Part shown: in pieces, positions 34,073-45,774 of the stretch
Layout of the letters: each line of letters opens with the position of its first letter
Position numbering within the stretch: the first letter of the stretch is position 1
NCBI RefSeq assembly: GCF_000143415.4
Contig: NW_003314271.1
Coordinates: 1,533,566-1,597,565, forward strand
Length of the DNA: 64,000 nt
Origin: Selaginella moellendorffii
Taxonomy: Eukaryota > Streptophyta > Lycopodiopsida > Selaginellales > Selaginellaceae
Direction: 5' to 3'
Position numbers and translations under genes: made by a program
Notes under the pieces: generated by a model
The model's input: only the letters and a program-made list of their open reading frames with translations
Database searches by the model: none
What the model was told of the DNA's origin: nothing

Positions 34073-34440
34073 ATGGCCGATCCGCAATCTCCTCCTTTGA
34101 CTCTAGAGCAGCAGTTGGTTCAATTGCTTGATGCTATGCGCCTGCAATTGAACAACCAAACTCAGTTGATGGCGGCGTTCACGGCACATGGTACAACTCC
34201 TCCTGCTTTTGGTGCCAATCCTCGCGTTCGGCCGGAGTTCTTTCGTGGGAATCCTGGGGATGATGTGTACCATTGGTTCGATCACTTCACGGTGATTGCC
34301 ACATATCATTCTTGGGATGATGCTCGACGTTTGCGTGAGTTCCCCACGTGTCTTCAAGGGACGGCATTGCAGTGGTACAATGGATTGAGCGCAGCTACTC
34401 GTGGCGATTGGAGTGTTCTTCCGGACGTCTTCAAACGCGC
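34073..34440 (+). pseudogene. gypsy-1 gag, N-terminal part, interrupted by LARD-1
   Basis: An ATG at 34073 opens 122 codons with a retrotransposon gag (capsid) signature: PEFFRGNPGDDVYHWFDHF, then LQGTALQWYNGLS. It is cut at VFKRA by LARD-1. Beyond LARD-1 the same frame runs only to a TAA at 42394-42396, and no CCHC zinc knuckle is seen, so the nucleocapsid part was already missing before or independently of the LARD insertion. Confidence 0.8.
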
Positions 34441-36343
34441 TGTGAGACACAAAATCCCTAGGCCCCAAAGTGGGGCCGGAAGGGCGCCACATGGTAGTGG
34501 CCGAAGCGAGAGCCAAACGAGTGTAACACGTTTGGACCAAAAGCTCCGACTTGAAAAGTCAAGAGCGGGAGTGGAACTCCCAACGAAGTGCTCGAGGAAC
34601 GAGCACGAAGCGAGCAAAAGGCGAGGCTCCAAAAAGGGACCCAAAAGGACCAACACATGACACGTGGGAGTGTCCGAGATGGAGTCCGAAGTGGAGTCCG
34701 AGGTGGACCCGAGATGGACCCGAGTTGGAGTCTGAAGTGGAGTCCGAGATGGAGTCCGAGGTGGACCCGAGATGGACCCGAAATGGAGTCCGAGATGGAG
34801 TCCGAGATGGACCCGAGATGGAGTCCGAGATGGACCCGAGCTGGAGTCCGAAGTGGAGTTCGAGATGGACCCGAGATGGAGTCCGAGATGGAGTCCGAGA
34901 TGGAGTCTGAGGTGGACCCGAGATGGACCCGAAATGGAGTCCGAGATGGAGTCCGAGATGGACCCGAGATGGAGTCCGAGATGGACCCGAGCTGGAGTCC
35001 GAAGTGGAGTCCGAGATGGACCCGAGATGGAGTCCGAGATGGAGTCCGAGATGGACCCGAGATGGACCCGAAATGGAGTCCGAGATGGACCCAAGATGGA
35101 CCCGAGATGGAGTCCGAGATGGAGTCTGAGATGGAGTCCGAGACGGAGTCCGAGATGGAGTCCGAAGTCGAGACCGAGACCAGGACCGAGACCGAGACCG
35201 AGATCGGGACCGACACCGAGACCGAGGCCGAGGCCGAGACCGAGCCCAAGCCCGAGTCCGAGTCCGAATCCGAGTCCGAGTCCGAATCCGAGTCCGAGTC
35301 CGAGTCCGAGTCCGAGTCCGAGTCCGAGTCCGAGTCCGGAGCCTGAGAGGGTGAAAGCCCAAAGCGTTCGTCTCCCAGACCCTGGGGGGTTTGGTGAGCT
35401 CCAAAAGTATAGTAGGGGGAGGACTGCAGTGGAGCCAGTTTGGCCAGGAAAGGCCAGTTTGGCCCAGGAAGGTCGGACCCAGTGTTGGGTGATGAGCTGC
35501 CCACTGGGAAGTCCAAGACTAGAGTGAACACGGACCGACAAGCGGGGTAGCTTGGTGAAGTGTTCAAGAGCCGGCTCTAGTTCCCCCGGGAGATCGACTG
35601 GCCGATGCTCCCAGTCCAAGTGTGGGTGGCACTACCTACTTGGATACCAGGCGTGGCTCAACGGAACCTCGCTCTAAGCCCATGGCTAGAGCACCTAAGG
35701 GCAGAAGGCGAGGAGAGTACCCAGGTGGCTCGCGTAGGGCCACGGTGTTCCGAAATGTTGCCCCAAAGGCCCAGACTGTGGAAAGGAAGAGGAGCAGTCC
35801 TCTGGGGTAGTGACCAAGGACACAGTCGTGTGGCGAGGAAGTCCCAGAGGACCGTGGGACATGGGTGGTCGGGCCTGTGGGTCTCGATCCAGTGGCAGTG
35901 TTGGCAAACACGGCCAGGGGCAGAAAGGGACTTAGTGGGGACTGACAGAGGGATATTGGGGAAGGCTATTCCCCTTGTTGGTGGGCATCCTAAGGGTGCT
36001 AAGGAGTGGATCTCAGATGACCACTCACGGATGGTTTGCCTAGTCTTGGAGAGCCAAGACTGTGATGCAAGTGGTAATGGACTACCAGGGTGGCAAAGGT
36101 GATTGGGCATGGCCTTAGCGTAACGGGCCAGTACGTCGGTGATACCTTGGGGTGTCGATCATGGGATCGGACACGTGGAGCACTTGGACCAAGTGCTAAG
36201 GTTGAGTGGCATGGATGCCATTCTCGGGGCTAGCAAGCCCCAAGTCCTGAGTTGGACTTATGGAGGTTGTCAATGAGACTCCTCCAAGTGGTCAGAGGTG
36301 TGGTTAAGTGACTAAAGTAAAATGGAAAATTTAGTCGCTTACA
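34441..36343 (+). repeat. 5' LTR of LARD-1
   Basis: 1903 bp. The order is a 230-bp leader, a CACGTG box at 34661-34666, the hexanucleotide array 34675-35345, then about 1 kb of single-copy sequence. The arrays leave frames of 250-420 codons open on both strands; these are judged non-coding. Confidence 0.92.
34675..35345 (+). repeat. Hexanucleotide-based array in LARD-1 5' LTR
   Basis: Zone 1 (about 480 bp) mixes GAGATGGAGTCC and GAGATGGACCC. Zone 2 (about 90 bp) is GAGACC-like. Zone 3 (about 100 bp) is GAGTCC with occasional GAATCC. The purine-rich strand is the element's sense strand. Confidence 0.92.
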
Positions 36344-36346
36344 ATT

Positions 36347-36358
36347 TGGTATCGGAGC
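36347..36358 (+). other. Primer-binding site of LARD-1
   Basis: TGGTATCGGAGC, one mismatch from the initiator-Met type site found intact in LARD-2. Confidence 0.85.
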
Positions 36359-38886
36359 TGTTCCTTAGCCCGACTTTTATTGGTGCTCAAGTATATCACC
36401 ATTAGTGTTGGCATCGGAAGGTCCGAGGAGTGGGCCTATCCTTGAGGAGTAGCAAGTTGGGAAGACATGGCTCTCCATTACAGTTCATGTGTGAACTTGT
36501 AGACGAGGTGGTGGATAGAAAAGGGCCAATAATGGAACAACTTTGGGATCTTGGGAACAGTGCAAGGTTTTCCTCATTGAGTTGAGGATGTGATCCGGAT
36601 GAGCATTTGTCTTAGCAAATTGGCTAAGGTTGTTGTGGTAAACAACTAAAGTTGGGATCACGGGAAAGATAGAGACTCCAAAACAATAAAGGAGTCACAA
36701 GATTATCTTCATATAGTTGAGGTTGGTGCTCATGAATGTGAGACCAAAGGTAATAACCGTGGAAGGTCAAATACGGAAGAGGACTCAAGTCCTTGAAATG
36801 GTAGCCAGGGCTACCTTTAATAAATGCTGGAACAACCCAAGGAGTTGGGGGGTGTACTTAGAGATGAGTGGTATTCTCATTGCATGGACAAGTAGTCCTA
36901 AGGGGCAAAAGTTGCCCCCAGAGAACAAAATCAAGTGTCGGAGTAACACTTGTGAAAATAGTCCTTTTGAGTAGGACAGGAATGCAAGAAGTGTATTCCA
37001 GTGAGCTAGTGCCTCACAAGTAGGACCTTATGGGTCTGTGGATTAACCAAGTCCAAAACTGCTGGATGACTCAAGTAGAGTCAAGGGATGGTCCTAAAAG
37101 GACTGATGGAAGCATTTGGACTGAGGTGTGTTGTACCCCACAAAGGATGGGGGGGGATCATAGGATCCAAGGATGAGAACAGAGGGTATCTCATTGATGG
37201 CAAAATGTGCCATGCTAAAGTTATGGGAAAGGTGTTCCCAGAAGAAAACAACTTTGACATAAAGTTGTGTGTGACCTCTATGGGGCAGTGCTAATGGATG
37301 GTTGGCATGAGAAAGAGCGGTGTTGGTCTTGGCAAAGACTTAGACACAAAGGGGAAATGTCATAGAGGTAGGCTCGTGGAGCCGATGGTGTGGAGACACC
37401 AAATGTGCCAAGGTGTGATACCTTGAGGCTATGTTGGTGGGTTCATGAGAACCCCTTGCCAAAGGAATCCCAATGGAAATGGGAATGGCATAGCCTAAGC
37501 TGCAGAGCATGCAGTTGGAGTGTGGTGACCCAGATAATGATGGAGGTGTGAAAGCACCAAGCAATGAGTTGTAGGACTTGACAACTATGAGGCAACTAAG
37601 CAAGAGGTGCAAAATAACTGGTTAAACGGGTAGAAGGTAGCTACCCAAGACTTCTTAATAGCATAAGGAAGTTGGATATACCCTTACAGGGGATAAGTTG
37701 CTTGTGTTGCGATATAGTAAGTCAATGTCATAAAAGGAAATACTCATTGTCAAGAAAGCCATCATTGGGACACCCGGACACTCTAGACCACCAGAAGGTG
37801 GTGTTTGATGTCGCGAGGGCAATGGATAAAGCCCAAGGGACTAAGTCCCTAGCGAATGATGGATAGAAGGTGCTATCCAAATGTCCAAGGTTGCGGAGAC
37901 AGGAGAGGACTGTCTACCCAAGTTGGACAAAGCCAAAAATGGAATTTTGGCAAGGCTAGTGATGGGCATGTAAAGGCCCATAAGCAACAATGTAATCCCA
38001 GTGTGTGGGATTATAAGGTGAGCATACCTGGATTGAGGAACCACTCCCTAGGCTATTGGGTAGGTTCATCCCTAAGAATACTTGCTAAAGCGTGATAGAA
38101 AGTGCAAAGCTATCCTCCTGGTCTGGAGGAGAATGACCAAAGGAAAGGTGTGAAGCCAAAAAGCAAGAAGTAAGGGGATAGAACCGAACCATAGGAATCA
38201 AAGGGCATAACCAAGGTTGGTTATGCCAGCTGGGAGTGGAGAATCAAGTGGGGGCTCGAGGGTGTTGCCGCTAGCAACCGTGATGCCATGGAGAGTTTAA
38301 AATATGGAATTGTCCATGTTAGACTATGTGGCATTTTGAAGGCTTGCAAAAAGGGAGGCCTTAGCAAGCTGAGGGACAGAGTTCCTTCAAGGTTCCCAAA
38401 GACGATTCTAGGTAGCTTAGTACCTAGAAAGGCCAAGTGTAAATGGTTCATGGAACGCGCAAAATCAGAGTGGCGCAGCAGAAGCGTGGTCTTGAAGCTT
38501 GCCATAAGGCAAGGCTATCAAGGTTAGGGAAGTAGTTCCCGAGTGTTCAAAGAGAGGGCTTTGAACGAAAGTCGATGGTCAAGGACTTTCACGCTTATGT
38601 AGGAACCATGTTACAGTGGTCGGAGGACTTGCCAAGCGAGATTGGCACGTCGGGGGAACAAATACCCTAGTTGAAGGTGATAACTTCAAAAAGAGTGGGC
38701 CATGGGGCCGAGCATGGAGGAGTCCATGCATGATCACAGACATGTCAAGTGAGAGGACTTGGCAGTGTGGAGGAACTAGGTTCCCAAGCTGTGATCTGTA
38801 GCGCGCTTTAAAAATAAGTTGGTGCACCAGCGTGGGGAGTCATGCCAGGCATCTTGTGTGATGCCGTCCGTAGATGCATATACGGA

Positions 38887-38933
38887 GGTTGGGTGTGAGT
38901 CCCGACCCTCTAGTGCTTGGGTTCGAGTCCCAA
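38887..38933 (+). other. Tandem T-arm-like hairpins in LARD-1
   Basis: The second hairpin (38917-38933) has stem TTGGG/CCCAA and loop TTCGAGT. The first (38887-38907) keeps the 7-bp stem, but its loop has changed to TGTGAGT compared with LARD-2. The position within the interior is equivalent to 13247-13293. Confidence 0.68.
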
Positions 38934-40409
38934 ATCACTAGGGCGTGGTGATGGTTTGGAATATGAGGACACTCATATTTCGGTGGTCATGGACTCTCAG
39001 TGGGGAGACTGGTTTGGGCACACTGCCAAGCGAGGGATGCCTCGGAGTCGTGATGCACGGTTAGATTGCTTAGTGTGAAAGCTCAGCATATCTAACTTGA
39101 ACACTTTGGTGCAAGTGGCACCAAGGTCGTGGTGAGTGAGATGGGGACACTTAATCTCAGTTGCTATGAACCCTTGGCCGTAAGGGCTAGCTTGGGTGCA
39201 CCGCCAAGTGTGGGGGATGCCCCCGGGGTTATAGTCAACAACTTGGAGGTCTGGAAGACCAAGTACCTCTTGGCAACTCTGTTAAGGTGCCAAGGTGAGA
39301 TCACTAGGTGATCTTATGGCCAGATAAGGACAAGGTCCTTGGTTGGCTAAGGAATGAAGTTCCTGGTTCAAAATGTTGAAATTGAACTGTTTAAGATGGT
39401 GTGACTTGGTCGTGATGACCAAGTGGGAAGAGCACCTAAGGGAAATAAACTATGTCCGTGCGATGGCATAGTGAGTCCGAGGAAAGTAGTCTCTATAAAA
39501 GACCCATGGGAGGGTCACGAAGTTGGGCCATGGATAGAGCCCATAGCAGAATATGCTAAAGAGACATACTAGGGGTGAACATCCTCCGGACTTGGCAAAG
39601 AAGAGTCTTTGCTATGGAACTGAAAGGATACCTCAAAAATGGAGGTAGCGATCCGATGTTGCTGGGTGCAACAATCAAGGATAGGAGCAAAGGACTAGTG
39701 GCCAAAGTTTGGGCCATGGAATTTAATGGAAGGGATCCAAATGGCAAAGTTAGCCAAGGAACACTAATGTGTTCGATGCTAACAGCTTGTGGGAAAGGAA
39801 GCGGACTTTCAAGGACAGATTCCTAAGTGCTCCAATTTGGCGAAGTAAAGGCTCCAAGTGAGGGAGCGGTAAGGTAGCCAAATGATAAGGCCATGGACAG
39901 CCTTAGCACAAAGTATGATAAATGGAACTTAGTGCCCAAGGTGGCACGAAATAGAAGAGAGGATGATGGTGCCCTCAAGTAATGAACTTCCTAGGATAGG
40001 GAAGTGGAGTTGCACAATCTGTGCAATGCAAGGTGTTGGAGACACCTAGGAAATTGACTTCCAAAAAGTCAAAAGAGTAAAAGTTCCAAGGTGCAAACAT
40101 TCAATAGATGGAAATTGAGACTACTCGAGAAGGAGTAGTGGGATTGACTTAGAGAAGGGTCTCTAAGAGGTTTAGCGAGAACTAAACCAATAAAAGGGGA
40201 GAACCATTACATGTGGTCCAATCAGTCTCTAAGTTGGAGAGACTACGCTCCTTAAAGGATGGACAAGACATGGTGAGCCTTTGATGTCAAACCATAGACA
40301 AAGATTGGCTAGGTGCCAAGGATGGAAATGGTAACACGTGTGGGTGTTACTTTATGAAAGGGTTTACCGTTCGATGAGGACATCGAACTTCGTCTATGGG
40401 TGGTGGAGT

Positions 40410-42306
40410 TGTGAGACACAAAATCCCTAGGCCCCAAAGTGGAGCCGGAAGGGCGCCACATAGTAGTGGCCGAAGCGAGAGCCAAACGAGCGTAACACGT
40501 TTGGACCAAAAGCTCTGACTTGAAAAGTCAAGAGCGGGAGTGGAACTCCCAACGAAGTGCTCGAGGAACGAGCACGAAGCGAGCAAAAGGCGAGGCTCCA
40601 AAAAGGGACCCAAAAGGACCAACACATGACACGTGGGAGTGTCCGAGATGGAGTCCGAAGTGGAGTCCGAGGTGGACCCGAGATGGACCCGAGTTGGAGT
40701 CTGAAGTGGAGTCCGAGATGGAGTCCGAGGTGGACCCGAGATGGACCCGAAATGGAGTTCGAGATGGAGTCCGAGATGGACCCGAGATGGAGTCCGAGAT
40801 GGACCCGAGCTGGAGTCCGAAGTGGAGTCCGAGATGGACCCGAGATGGAGTCCGAAATGGAGTCCGAGATGGAGTCCGAGGTGGACCCGAGATGGACCCG
40901 AAATGGAGTCCGAGATGGAGTCCGAGATGGACCCGAGATGGAGTCTGAGATGGACCCGAGCTGGAGTCCGAAGTGGAGTCCGAGATGGACCCGAGATGGA
41001 GTCCGAGATGGAGTCCGAGATGGAGTCCGAGGTGGACCCGAGATGGACCCGAAATGGAGTCCGAGATGGACCCAAGATGGACCCGAGATGGAGTCCGAGA
41101 TGGAGTCTGAGATGGAGTCCGAGATGGAGTCCGAGATGGAGTCCGAAGTCGAGACCGAGACCAGGACCGAGACCGAGACCGAGATCGGGACCGAGACCGA
41201 GACCGAGGCCGAGGCCGAGACCGAGCCCGAGCCCGAGTCCGAGTCCGAATCCGAGTCCGAGTCCGAGTCCGAGTCCGAGTCCGAGTCCGAGTCCGAGTCC
41301 GGAGCCTGAGAGGGTGAAAGCCCAAAGCTTTCGTCTCCCAGACCCTGGGGGGTTTGGTGAGCTCCAAAAGTATAGTAGGGGGAGGACTGCAGTGGAGCCA
41401 GTTTGGCTAGGAAAAGCCAGTTTGGCCCAGGAAGGTCGGACCCAGTGTTGGGTGATGAGCTGCCCACTGGGAAGTCCAAGACTAGAGTGAACACGGACCG
41501 ACAAGCGGGGTAGCTTGGTGAAGTGTTCAAGAGCCGGCTCTAGTTCCCCCGGGAGATCGACTGGCCGATGCTCCCAGTCCAAGTGTGGGTGGCACTACCT
41601 ACTTGGATACCAGGCGTGGCTCAACGGAACCTCGCTCTAAGCCCATGGCTAGAGCACCTAAGGGCAGAAGGCGAGGAGAGTACCCAGGTGGCTCGCGTAG
41701 GGCCACGGTGTTCCGAAATGTTGCCCCAAAGGCCCAGACTGTGGAAAGGAAGAGGAGCAGTCCTCTGGGGTAGTGACCAAGGACACAGTCGTGTGGTGAG
41801 GAAGTCCCAGAGGACCGTGGGACATGGGTGGTCGGGCCTGTGGGTCTCGATCCAGTGGCAGTGTTGGCAAACACGGCCAGGGGCAGAAAGGGACTTAGTG
41901 GGGACTGACAGAGGGATATTGGGGAAGGCTATTCCCCTTGTTGGTGGGCATCCTAAGGGTGCTAAGGAGTGGATCTCAGATGACCACTCACGGATGGTTT
42001 GCCTAGTCTTGGAGAGCCAAGACTGTGATGCAAGTGGTAATGGACTACCAGGGTGGCAAAGGTGATTGGGCATGGCCTTAGCGTAACGGGCCAGTACGTC
42101 GGTGATACCTTGGGGTGTCGATCATGGGATCGGACACGTGGAGCACTTGGACCAAGTGCTAAGGTTGAGTGGCATGGATGCCATTCTCGGGGCTAGCAAG
42201 CCCCAAGTCCTGAGTTGGACTTATGGAGGTTGTCAATGAGACTCCTCCAAGTGGTCAGAGGTGTGGTTAAGTGACTAAAGTAAAATGGAAAATTTAGTCG
42301 CTTACA
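40410..42306 (+). repeat. 3' LTR of LARD-1
   Basis: 1897 bp, almost identical to 34441-36343 apart from scattered substitutions and a few repeat-unit differences. The CACGTG box is at 40630-40635. Confidence 0.92.
40642..41310 (+). repeat. Hexanucleotide-based array in LARD-1 3' LTR
   Basis: It has the same zones as 34675-35345; the terminal GAGTCC run is shorter. Confidence 0.92.
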
Positions 42307-42311
42307 CGCGC

Positions 42312-45300
42312 CTTCGGACACGCGTGTAATTCATCATCAAGGGGTTCACTCGGCACCGGTTCATCCAGTGTTTACTTTCCAAGCTCGTTTTTATAACAAG
42401 AGGTCTCCTATTCTTCTCTCCGTGTTGGTTGATACAGGTTCGAGTTTATCTTCTATTGCTCGACCTGTTGCCACACGTTGTCGTCTACACTTGTGTCGTG
42501 CGGCGGATCCAGTTTTCATTCTTTATGGCAACGGCCGTACACATGCATGTGCACGAGATGAGGCGGACCTGGTTGTGCATGTGGGCGATCTCGAGCTTGA
42601 GTTGCAGTCGTTGCAGGTGGTGCCGAGTCAAGCTTTTGACCTCATTCTTGGTATGGATTGGTTGCAGCACAATCATGCCAAGTGTGACTTTGAGGCTTTT
42701 CCCCCTTGTCTCATACTTCCTTATGTTTCATCCATTCCTCTCACTTCTGTACCTCTTCGTCCCTCTACTTCTACCTCTGCTTCCATTACTTTTGTTCCCC
42801 CATTATTTCCTCTTGTGTTTCCATCTTGTTCTGCTCTTCCCTTTTCCGATCCCTCCGATGATCTTTGTGTTGCAGCTGTTGACCAGCTCATGAAGGAGTA
42901 TTCTGATCTCTTTGAATTTGACCTATCGTCTGGGGCCAAGATTGCCACACGTCATCCCATTCCAACTGGGGATGCTCGTCCAATCAAGGTTCCTGTTCGT
43001 CGTCGGTCACCCAAGGAGATCAAGATTTTACGTGCAAATGTCAAGGAGATGTTGGAGAAGGGTGTTATTCGGAAGTCGCGGAGTCCTTGGGCATGTGAAC
43101 CTCATCTTGTGACGAAGCCTGATGGGAGTATTCGTTTCTGCATCGACTATCGTCCGTTAAATGAAGTGACGATCCCGGACGTGTACCCTCTTCCTCACAC
43201 TGCTGATCTCTTGGATCGTCTGGGGCGAAGTCGTTGGTTCACCAAGCTAGATCTTGCTTCTGGGTATTGGCAAGTACCGATGGCTGAAGACGATATTCCT
43301 AAGACTGCTTTTCGTACACCATTTGGTTTGTACGAGTTTTTGGTGATGCCGTTTGGTTTGAACAATGCTCCAGCAACTTTTCAGCGAATGATGGACGAGG
43401 TTCTTTGCGATATGCCAGAGGTGACGGCTGACTTCATTGATGATGTCTTGATCCACTCGGAGGGGACGTGGGAGGAGCATGTTCGTGATGTTTGTAAAGT
43501 GTTGGATCGGCTACGCGACGTTGGTTTAAAGCTGAAGCGGTCGAAGTGCGTGTTTGGGTCCAAGGACACAACTTATCTTGGGTACCGTATTTCTCGTGAG
43601 GGTTTGCAAGTTGATCCTGACAAACTTGTGGCTGTTCTAAAGTTCCCTACTCCGAAGTGTGTGAATGATGTGCAGCGTTTTTTGGGTAAGGTGCAGTATC
43701 TCGGTCGTTTTGTAGATCATCTTTCCGATCGTACTTTACCATTGCGAGCGTTGCTGAAGTCATCAACGTCATCTTTCATCTGGTCTCCCAATTGTGAGCG
43801 GGCGTTCCTAAATCTCAAAGAGCTATTGACGACTCCTCCGGTTTTGGCATATCCTGACTACACTCGACCTTTTATTTTGCGCGTGGATGCTTCTGACATT
43901 GGTCTTGGAGGTGTGTTGATGCAAGAGAGCTCGAGTGTGCCTGGTCAGCGCCATCCCATTGCATACATAAGCCGTACATTACAACCAGCGGAGATGAACT
44001 ACTCCACGACGGAGAAGGAGTGTTTAGCAGCAGTCTGGGGTTTTGAGAAACTTCATGCCTATCTACATGGTTCTCGGACGTTACTTGAAGGTGACCATGC
44101 TGCTGTTACTTCATTATTGAAGCGGAAGAACCTGGTTGGTCGTACGGCTCGATGGGCTTTGAAGCTTCAGATATATGATTTTGATGTTGTTCATCGCCCA
44201 GGGAGTTCTATGGCTGATGCTGATGCCCTTTCTCGAGCTCCTCTTCCTTCTCCACTCACTTCTCATGTTTCTGACGAACCTGTTGTTCCAGCATCTGTGG
44301 ATTTTCTAGATGAGGATTCTGTGCCGTCGGCGGTTGCTGTCCTTGACGTTCAGTGTCCACAGGGCGTAGAGCAAGATCTACCTTCTCTGGATGAGGTTCG
44401 CGAGGCTCAAAAGATTGAGCCGTGGATTCGAAGGCTTCGAGATGGGTTTGAGAATCCTGCATCACTTGTTGATGACTTGCCTTTTCGGCATTTACATTCT
44501 CAATATCGTCTTGAAGATGGCCTTCTTTATTTTGTGGGGACGGATCCTGATGCTCATTTACGGCTGGTGGTGCCTTCGGTGTTTATTCCGCGGTTTCTCC
44601 ATGCCTACCATGATTCTCCTATTCTAGGTGGGCATATGGGACACCGTCGTGTCACCGAGAAGTTGCGCAAATCTTTCTATTGGCCAGAGATGCGACGTGA
44701 TATTATCCGGTATGTGCGTAGCTGCGTTTGGTGCCAAGCTCGTAATACTCCCCCTTGTGCTGCGGAAGGACGGTTGGAGTCAATTGCAGTTTCTCGTCCG
44801 TTTGAGTTGGTGGCGTTTGATCTTATGGGACCTTTTCCGCGATCGACTGTTGGCAATGAGTATGTTATTATTGCTTCTGACTACTTGACTCGTTGGGTGG
44901 AAGTTGGTGCTCTTGCTAGTGCCTCTGCAACTGCTGTTGGATACTTCCTCCTCAATCGAGTGGTGTTCCAGCATTCTTGTCCAGAACGGATTCTTTCGGA
45001 TAATGGTCCTGCATTTATGGCTGAGGTATTTCATGTTTTGACATCTCGGTTGGGGATACGCCACACTTTTATGAGTGCTTATCATCCACAATCAGACGGT
45101 CTGGTGGAACGGCTCGTTCGGACATTCAAAGGGATGATTGCGAAGTATGTGAACTTTCAACATTCGGATTGGGATGGTTATTTGCCATCTCTTCGGTATG
45201 CTTATGTCACAGGGGTGCAGAGTTCTGTTGGTGCTTCACCATATAAACTTCTATATGGTCATGATCCAATATTACCAACAGAGCTAGGTTTACCTTCGCG

Positions 45301-45742
45301 ATTGCCACGAGCTCCTGATGCTAGGTCATGGGATCAATATTTGACAAGCATTCTTCCACTTGTCCGAGCAGAGTCTGCTGAACACTTAGGCCGCGTACAA
45401 GTGGGACAACAACGGCGCTACAATTCCCATCATCGTCCACTAGCGGAGTACAAAGTGGATGATTTGGTGTTAGTCCGTTTTCCCCATCTTACAGTACGTG
45501 GTTTATCTAAGGGGCTCCTTGCGCAGTGGAAAGGACCGTATCGAGTGTTGCGGCAAGTTGGACCACAAGTTTATGAGGTTCAGCATGACGTTCAGCAGGC
45601 TGATCCTCCGGAGATTGTGCATGTGCAGCGGTTAAAACGCTTCATACAGAGGGATCAGGAGCAGTTAATACCGTCTACAGATCCACCGATGCCTCCTCCT
45701 GACGTTCCTCCAGATCCCGGCCCATCTACAAGAGAACCCTGA
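42312..45742 (+). CDS. gypsy-1 pol polyprotein (protease, RT, RNase H, integrase)
   Basis: The frame is open from the LARD-1 junction to TGA at 45740-45742, more than 1,140 codons. Numbering codons from 42368, the aspartic protease has VDTGSS (Asp22). Reverse transcriptase carries CIDYRPLNEVT and FIDD at 356-359. RNase H has LRVDASDIGLGG and TTEKECLAAVW. The integrase has an HHCC finger around GHMGHRRVTEKL...CVWC and a D818, D878, E914 triad with the 35-residue spacing. The end has a GPY/F-like module (WKGPYRVL) and no chromodomain. The frame is +1 to gag, with no ATG before the protease, so expression would need frameshifting or processing. It encodes replication of the element via cDNA. It is undamaged, unlike gypsy-2. 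Confidence 0.92.
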
Positions 45743-45774
45743 CTGCCTTCCATTATTCCGAGAGGAGGGGATGA

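Larger units (their letters stand above)
36344..40409 (+). other. Interior of LARD-1, no coding capacity
   Basis: About 4.07 kb homologous to 11773-15832 and, in part, 5456-6968. No frame exceeds about 95 codons and no retroviral domain is seen. It holds the primer-binding site at 36347 and T-arm-like hairpins at 38887-38933. Confidence 0.82.
34441..42306 (+). mobile_element. LARD-1: complete non-autonomous LTR element (7.9 kb)
   Basis: The 5' LTR is 34441-36343, the interior 36344-40409 and the 3' LTR 40410-42306. Ends are TGTGAGACAC and GCTTACA. The target duplication CGCGC lies at 34436-34440 and 42307-42311. The primer-binding site is TGGTATCGGAGC at 36347-36358, and a GGGTGGTGGAG tract precedes the 3' LTR. 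The LTRs are almost identical, so insertion was recent. The interior lacks any retroviral protein, which matches the description of a large retrotransposon derivative (LARD). The helper element is not in this window with certainty. Confidence 0.93.

Noticed and set aside
34354-35619. A 421-codon minus-strand frame over the LARD-1 5' LTR
   Set aside because: Same cause as above; it crosses the LTR boundary into gypsy gag antisense, so it cannot be an ancestral gene.
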